The translations under genes were made by a program, and so were the position numbers. A model generated the notes under the pieces. It searched no databases. It was not told where the DNA came from and saw only the letters and a program-made list of their open reading frames with translations. DNA of 35,401 nucleotides from Lachnospiraceae bacterium. GTDB lineage: Bacteria > Bacillota > Clostridia > Lachnospirales > Lachnospiraceae. Positions 33,047-35,401 of the stretch are shown here, piece after piece. Location of the stretch: assembly GCA_022792295.1 (NCBI GenBank), contig JAAWAR010000068.1:1-35401 (forward strand), read 5' to 3'. The stretch's first letter is position 1; each line of letters begins with the position of its first letter.

Positions 33047-33775
33047 ATGGCAGTTGGTATGAAAAGGAACGGCAAGTTTTTCGCGGTTACTTTATGTGTT
33101 GTGTTCATGTGTGGCTGTGGGAGCGCAGAGAAGTCTCCGACAGCCACAGCAAAGGAGAATTTTGCAACAGAGCAGTCAGAATCAGAGAAAGCTTCAATCA
33201 AAATTCCGGCGGCTCCATCCGAGATCTCCACAGACTCGGAAGCTCCTTTTGCAAAGCGGACAGAGCTAAGTGCCGAAGAATGCAAGTTTTTTACTAATTT
33301 TATTCAGGAAGTGGAAAATTATGGATTCCTTTTATCTGACTATGATACACCCCATGACGTGCATCTGGATCCGGTGTTTTACATCGGAGCAGGCATTGGG
33401 GAAGAAATACCGAAAGAGGATCTTCCCCGGTATCTTGCAGCGACCGGGCAGGAAGAATTGATGACGGATTGTTTAAAGCTGCCAAGGCAGAGCATAGAAG
33501 ATTTTCTCCAGAGAAAGCTGGGTATCGGTTTGAGGGATATTCATACGCCATTTGAGTGGCTGTATCTTTCGGAGTTTGATTCTTATTATCATGAAGCGGG
33601 GGACACCAACTATTTTTTATTCTCCTGTACGGAGGGAAGCCGGCAGGAAAATATCTATACCTTGCGTTTTACTCCCGAGGAAGACTGGGGTTCGCTGCTT
33701 AGCGGCTGTGAGACGGTCCTCATAAAAACGGAGGGAGAATACCGTTTCGTTTCGAACCACTTTTTGACGGAATAG
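33047..33775 (+). CDS. Small predicted lipoprotein of unknown function (242 aa)
   Basis: A basic N-terminus, hydrophobic helix FFAVTLCVVFM and lipobox-like MCGC are followed by a Ser/Thr/Ala/Glu-rich linker to about residue 75. A soluble domain (EECKFFTNFIQEVENYGFL ... EEDWGSLLSGCETVLI) then runs to the end. No family is recognised. The 12-base gap after the activator gene suggests it rides on the same transcript. AAAGG lies six bases before ATG 33047; an internal ATG at 33059 lacks a site. Confidence 0.75.
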   Translation: MAVGMKRNGKFFAVTLCVVFMCGCGSAEKSPTATAKENFATEQSESEKASIKIPAAPSEISTDSEAPFAKRTELSAEECKFFTNFIQEVENYGFLLSDYDTPHDVHLDPVFYIGAGIGEEIPKEDLPRYLAATGQEELMTDCLKLPRQSIEDFLQRKLGIGLRDIHTPFEWLYLSEFDSYYHEAGDTNYFLFSCTEGSRQENIYTLRFTPEEDWGSLLSGCETVLIKTEGEYRFVSNHFLTE

Positions 33776-33810
33776 AGCTGTACTCTGAGTCTGAGGGCAC
33801 AGTTTTTTGC

Positions 33811-33900
33811 AGATATTGGAAGGGCTTCATCTTATACGGTAGCAAAGAAAAGATTGTCTCCTTTGCTTCTTTATTATTAAGGTGAAGCCCTTCCAATATT
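33811..33900. repeat. 90-bp inverted-repeat element (MITE-like or long hairpin)
   Basis: The arms 33813-33829 and 33883-33899 are perfect 17-bp inverted repeats, extended to 22 bp with one G-U pair. Inside, AGCAAAG (33841-33847) pairs with CTTTGCT (33861-33867). No T-tract follows, and no clear target duplication is seen at the ends. It lies 38 bases after the lipoprotein stop. Confidence 0.65.
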
Positions 33901-34233
33901 TGTTGGTATCATGGAAAAAATTCCTGTATGGTGCAGTTCTCAAGTGTTGATTATCTGACACAATATGTGCTGTCATGCCGGCGTTTTCATTTTTTCAAAT
34001 CTTACGTTCGTTCTTTTGTCTATTGTGGATAATCTTTATGAATCGCAGATAAAATCTCATATCATCACGGTCAGCAACAGGCTGCACACTACAACGTAAA
34101 GCCTGTGAAACTCGGGGCATATCTTTGCCGGCCGGGTAAAAGGATTCCGACGGAACAGATCGGACCAATAAAGGATTGAGAGTAGGAAACAAATCAGAAA
34201 CGCTCTAAGCAAAATATTGCAAATATATGAAAT

Positions 34234-34258
34234 ATTTTATTCCATAATGAAATAAAAT
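34234..34258. promoter_or_regulatory. AT-rich palindrome, possible activator site
   Basis: ATTTTATT (34234-34241) and AATAAAAT (34251-34258) form an inverted repeat about 150 bases upstream of the sigma-54 promoter, the usual distance for activator binding sites. In DNA this AT-rich such repeats arise by chance, so the call is weak. Confidence 0.25.
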
Positions 34259-34384
34259 GAAACGATTGAAAAAAGATAAAAAATAATGTTTTCCTATAAA
34301 AAAATAAAAAAAGTATAAAAAAAGCCTCACAAACATCGTGAAAACCGACATTTTGCCAAAAAAGAAAATACATTTTTAGAGAAT

Positions 34385-34400
34385 TGGCATAAATATTGCT
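34385..34400 (+). promoter_or_regulatory. Sigma-54 (-24/-12) promoter
   Basis: TGGCATAAATATTGCT fits the sigma-54 consensus TGGCAC-N5-TTGC, with GG and GC separated by exactly ten bases. Transcription would start about 12 bases after the GC, near 34411. It drives the PEP-hydrolase-family operon and is the obvious target of the PrpR-like activator at 31112. Confidence 0.82.
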
Positions 34401-34440
34401 TTATAATTTGGATATAAAATAGAACGAGGAGGAGAAATCT

Positions 34441-35283
34441 TTGAGACAATTTACTAGAAACGAAATTAACAAGAACCTCCGGGAAAAGGTGAAAAGGAGG
34501 GAACCGATTATCATCGGCGGGGCCGGAATTGGCCTGGTTGCAAAGATGGCGGACAAGGCCGGAATTGATCTTATCATGGCTTATAACACAGGCCCTTTCC
34601 GTATGGACGGACATCCTTCCTGCATAGGGTATCTGGCGTATGGGGACTGCAACGCGATCACAATGAATCTGGGAGGGGAGCTGCTTCCGGTTGTCGAGCA
34701 TACGCCGGTCATTGCAGGCATCGGAGCGGCGGATCCGTACCGAGACATCAATATGCTGATCGACCAGATGATACAGATCGGTTTCAGCGGAATCACGAAT
34801 GTTCCCACAGCGGGGGCTTATGACGGAAGATTCCGACAGAGGATTGATACGGCAAATGTAGGGTATCCGGAGGAAGTGAAGCTGATAAAAAAGTGCCGGG
34901 AAAAGGACATCTTTACCGTTGCCTATGCGTATACGCCGGATGAAGTAAAGGCCATGATTCAGGCAGGTGTGGACGTGATCGGCGCCCATGTGGGAGCTAC
35001 CTCGGGAGGCACCTGCGGCTTTGAAGGCACCTATTCACTGGATGAGGCATGTGAAAGGACACAGCAGATGTACGAGGCAGCAATGAAGGAGAATCCGGAG
35101 GTCATTTTTACCTGCCACGGAGGCCCGTTTGAAGGCCCAGAACAGGTGCAGGTCTGTTTTGACAAAACAGATGTACACGGCTTCATCGGAGCATCGAGTA
35201 TTGAACGCCTGCCGTTAGAAAGGGCAATTTTACAGACGGTAAAGGAGTTTAAAGCACTGCATCTGCGGGGAGAGAAGGAATGA
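34441..35283 (+). CDS. Phosphoenolpyruvate hydrolase-family TIM-barrel protein (280 aa)
   Basis: The sequence matches the PEP_hydrolase-type TIM-barrel family often found as, or beside, the C-terminal part of Tm-1/UPF0261 proteins. Typical pieces are IIIGGAGIGLVAKMADKAGI, DLIMAYNTGPFRMDGHPS, TPVIAGIGAADPYRDI, GITNVPTAGAYDG and GAHVGATSGGTCGF. HGGPFEGPEQVQ near the end resembles a phosphate-binding loop. Enzymatic activity in this family is poorly established; the name is the family name. The start is TTG, with GAGGAGGAG seven or so bases upstream; no nearby ATG fits. It overlaps the next gene by four bases (ATGA). Confidence 0.85.
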   Translation: MRQFTRNEINKNLREKVKRREPIIIGGAGIGLVAKMADKAGIDLIMAYNTGPFRMDGHPSCIGYLAYGDCNAITMNLGGELLPVVEHTPVIAGIGAADPYRDINMLIDQMIQIGFSGITNVPTAGAYDGRFRQRIDTANVGYPEEVKLIKKCREKDIFTVAYAYTPDEVKAMIQAGVDVIGAHVGATSGGTCGFEGTYSLDEACERTQQMYEAAMKENPEVIFTCHGGPFEGPEQVQVCFDKTDVHGFIGASSIERLPLERAILQTVKEFKALHLRGEKE

Positions 35284-35401
35284 AGAAACGTGTAGCCGTC
35301 TTTGGCACAATGGATACGAAAGGGGCCGAATATTTTTACCTCAAAGAGCATTTGACCCGAAACGGTGTCGAGGTTGTCATGGTGGACACAGGGATCAGCC
35401 C
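35280..35401 (+). CDS. Tm-1-like ATP-binding (UPF0261) protein, 3' end cut by window
   Basis: Only the first 40 codons are present. The start KKRVAVFGTMDTKGAEYFYL and VEVVMVDTGIS match the N-terminus of the Tm-1-like/UPF0261 family. This family is frequently encoded with, or fused to, the PEP-hydrolase-like protein, which here lies directly upstream and overlaps by four bases. Function is unknown in bacteria; in tomato Tm-1 inhibits tobamovirus replication. Confidence 0.8.
   Translation, partial: MKKRVAVFGTMDTKGAEYFYLKEHLTRNGVEVVMVDTGIS

Larger units (their letters stand above)
33776..34384. other. Long intergenic region with an inverted repeat and AT-rich control DNA
   Basis: Besides the inverted repeat at 33811-33900 it holds no convincing gene. 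A plus-strand frame around 34065-34180 is open for about 40 codons without a start. The last 180 bases are very AT-rich, as expected for bent or activator-binding DNA upstream of the sigma-54 promoter. Confidence 0.45.

Noticed and set aside
34327-34989. 220-codon minus-strand frame
   Set aside because: Antisense to the PEP-hydrolase-family gene and its sigma-54 promoter; no ribosome site or recognisable domain.

Overview
The window reads as a piece of a low-to-mid GC, spore-forming Clostridia chromosome, most likely a Lachnospiraceae-type gut anaerobe. The grounds are the YaaO/HolB/RicT/TrmN6/RsmI gene order, a FabK-type fatty-acid synthesis operon, a SpmA spore-maturation gene, GGAGG-type ribosome binding sites and several TTG/GTG starts. 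The genus is an inference; no rRNA or species marker is present.

Layout. (1) 1-220: the end of a tRNA array (tRNA-Phe cut by the window edge, tRNA-Lys) with a terminator. (2) 314-1733: an unknown lipoprotein gene whose stop codon lies inside a 152-bp palindromic element. (3) 1763-7549: a housekeeping block with short-form Orn/Lys/Arg decarboxylase, a guanylate-kinase-like protein, HolB, RicT, TrmN6 and RsmI, closed by a bidirectional terminator shared with a convergent chorismate mutase-ACT gene. (4) 8240-18832: one long type II fatty-acid operon, fabH-acpP-fabK-fabD-fabG-fabF-accB-fabZ-accC-accDA plus a second FMN-dependent NPD-family enzyme. It has a strong promoter, a near-perfect FabT-type operator and an end terminator. 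AccD and AccA are fused into one protein. (5) 18833-20130: a decayed zone with spmA (no spmB beside it), a possible transporter remnant and a remnant of an AlbA_2/schlafen-type gene. (6) 20110-27180: a nickel/peptide-type ABC importer operon behind a structured leader RNA with a terminator, a 90-aa unknown protein, and, convergent to it, a fusion of an HD domain with LarE. LarE makes the nickel-pincer nucleotide cofactor, so the pair points to nickel as the cargo. (7) 27619-31062: M20 peptidase, AEC-family carrier, M20 peptidase. (8) 31112-33775: a PrpR_N/PAS/sigma-54 activator and a small lipoprotein. (9) 34385-35401: a clear -24/-12 sigma-54 promoter driving a PEP-hydrolase-family TIM-barrel gene and the start of a Tm-1-like (UPF0261) gene.

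How they fit together. The fatty-acid operon is a self-contained route from acetyl-CoA carboxylation to acyl-ACP elongation, apparently repressed by a FabT-like regulator encoded elsewhere. The ABC importer and HD-LarE suggest import of nickel for a LarA-type enzyme encoded elsewhere. Regions 7-9 look like a catabolic module for a small amidated or carboxylated compound: two hydrolases, a carrier, a ligand-sensing activator and an activator-dependent operon. The substrate cannot be read from the sequence.

Most promising leads: the HD-LarE fusion beside the importer, the importer's leader RNA, the AccD-AccA fusion, the sigma-54 module, and two unexplained palindromic elements.
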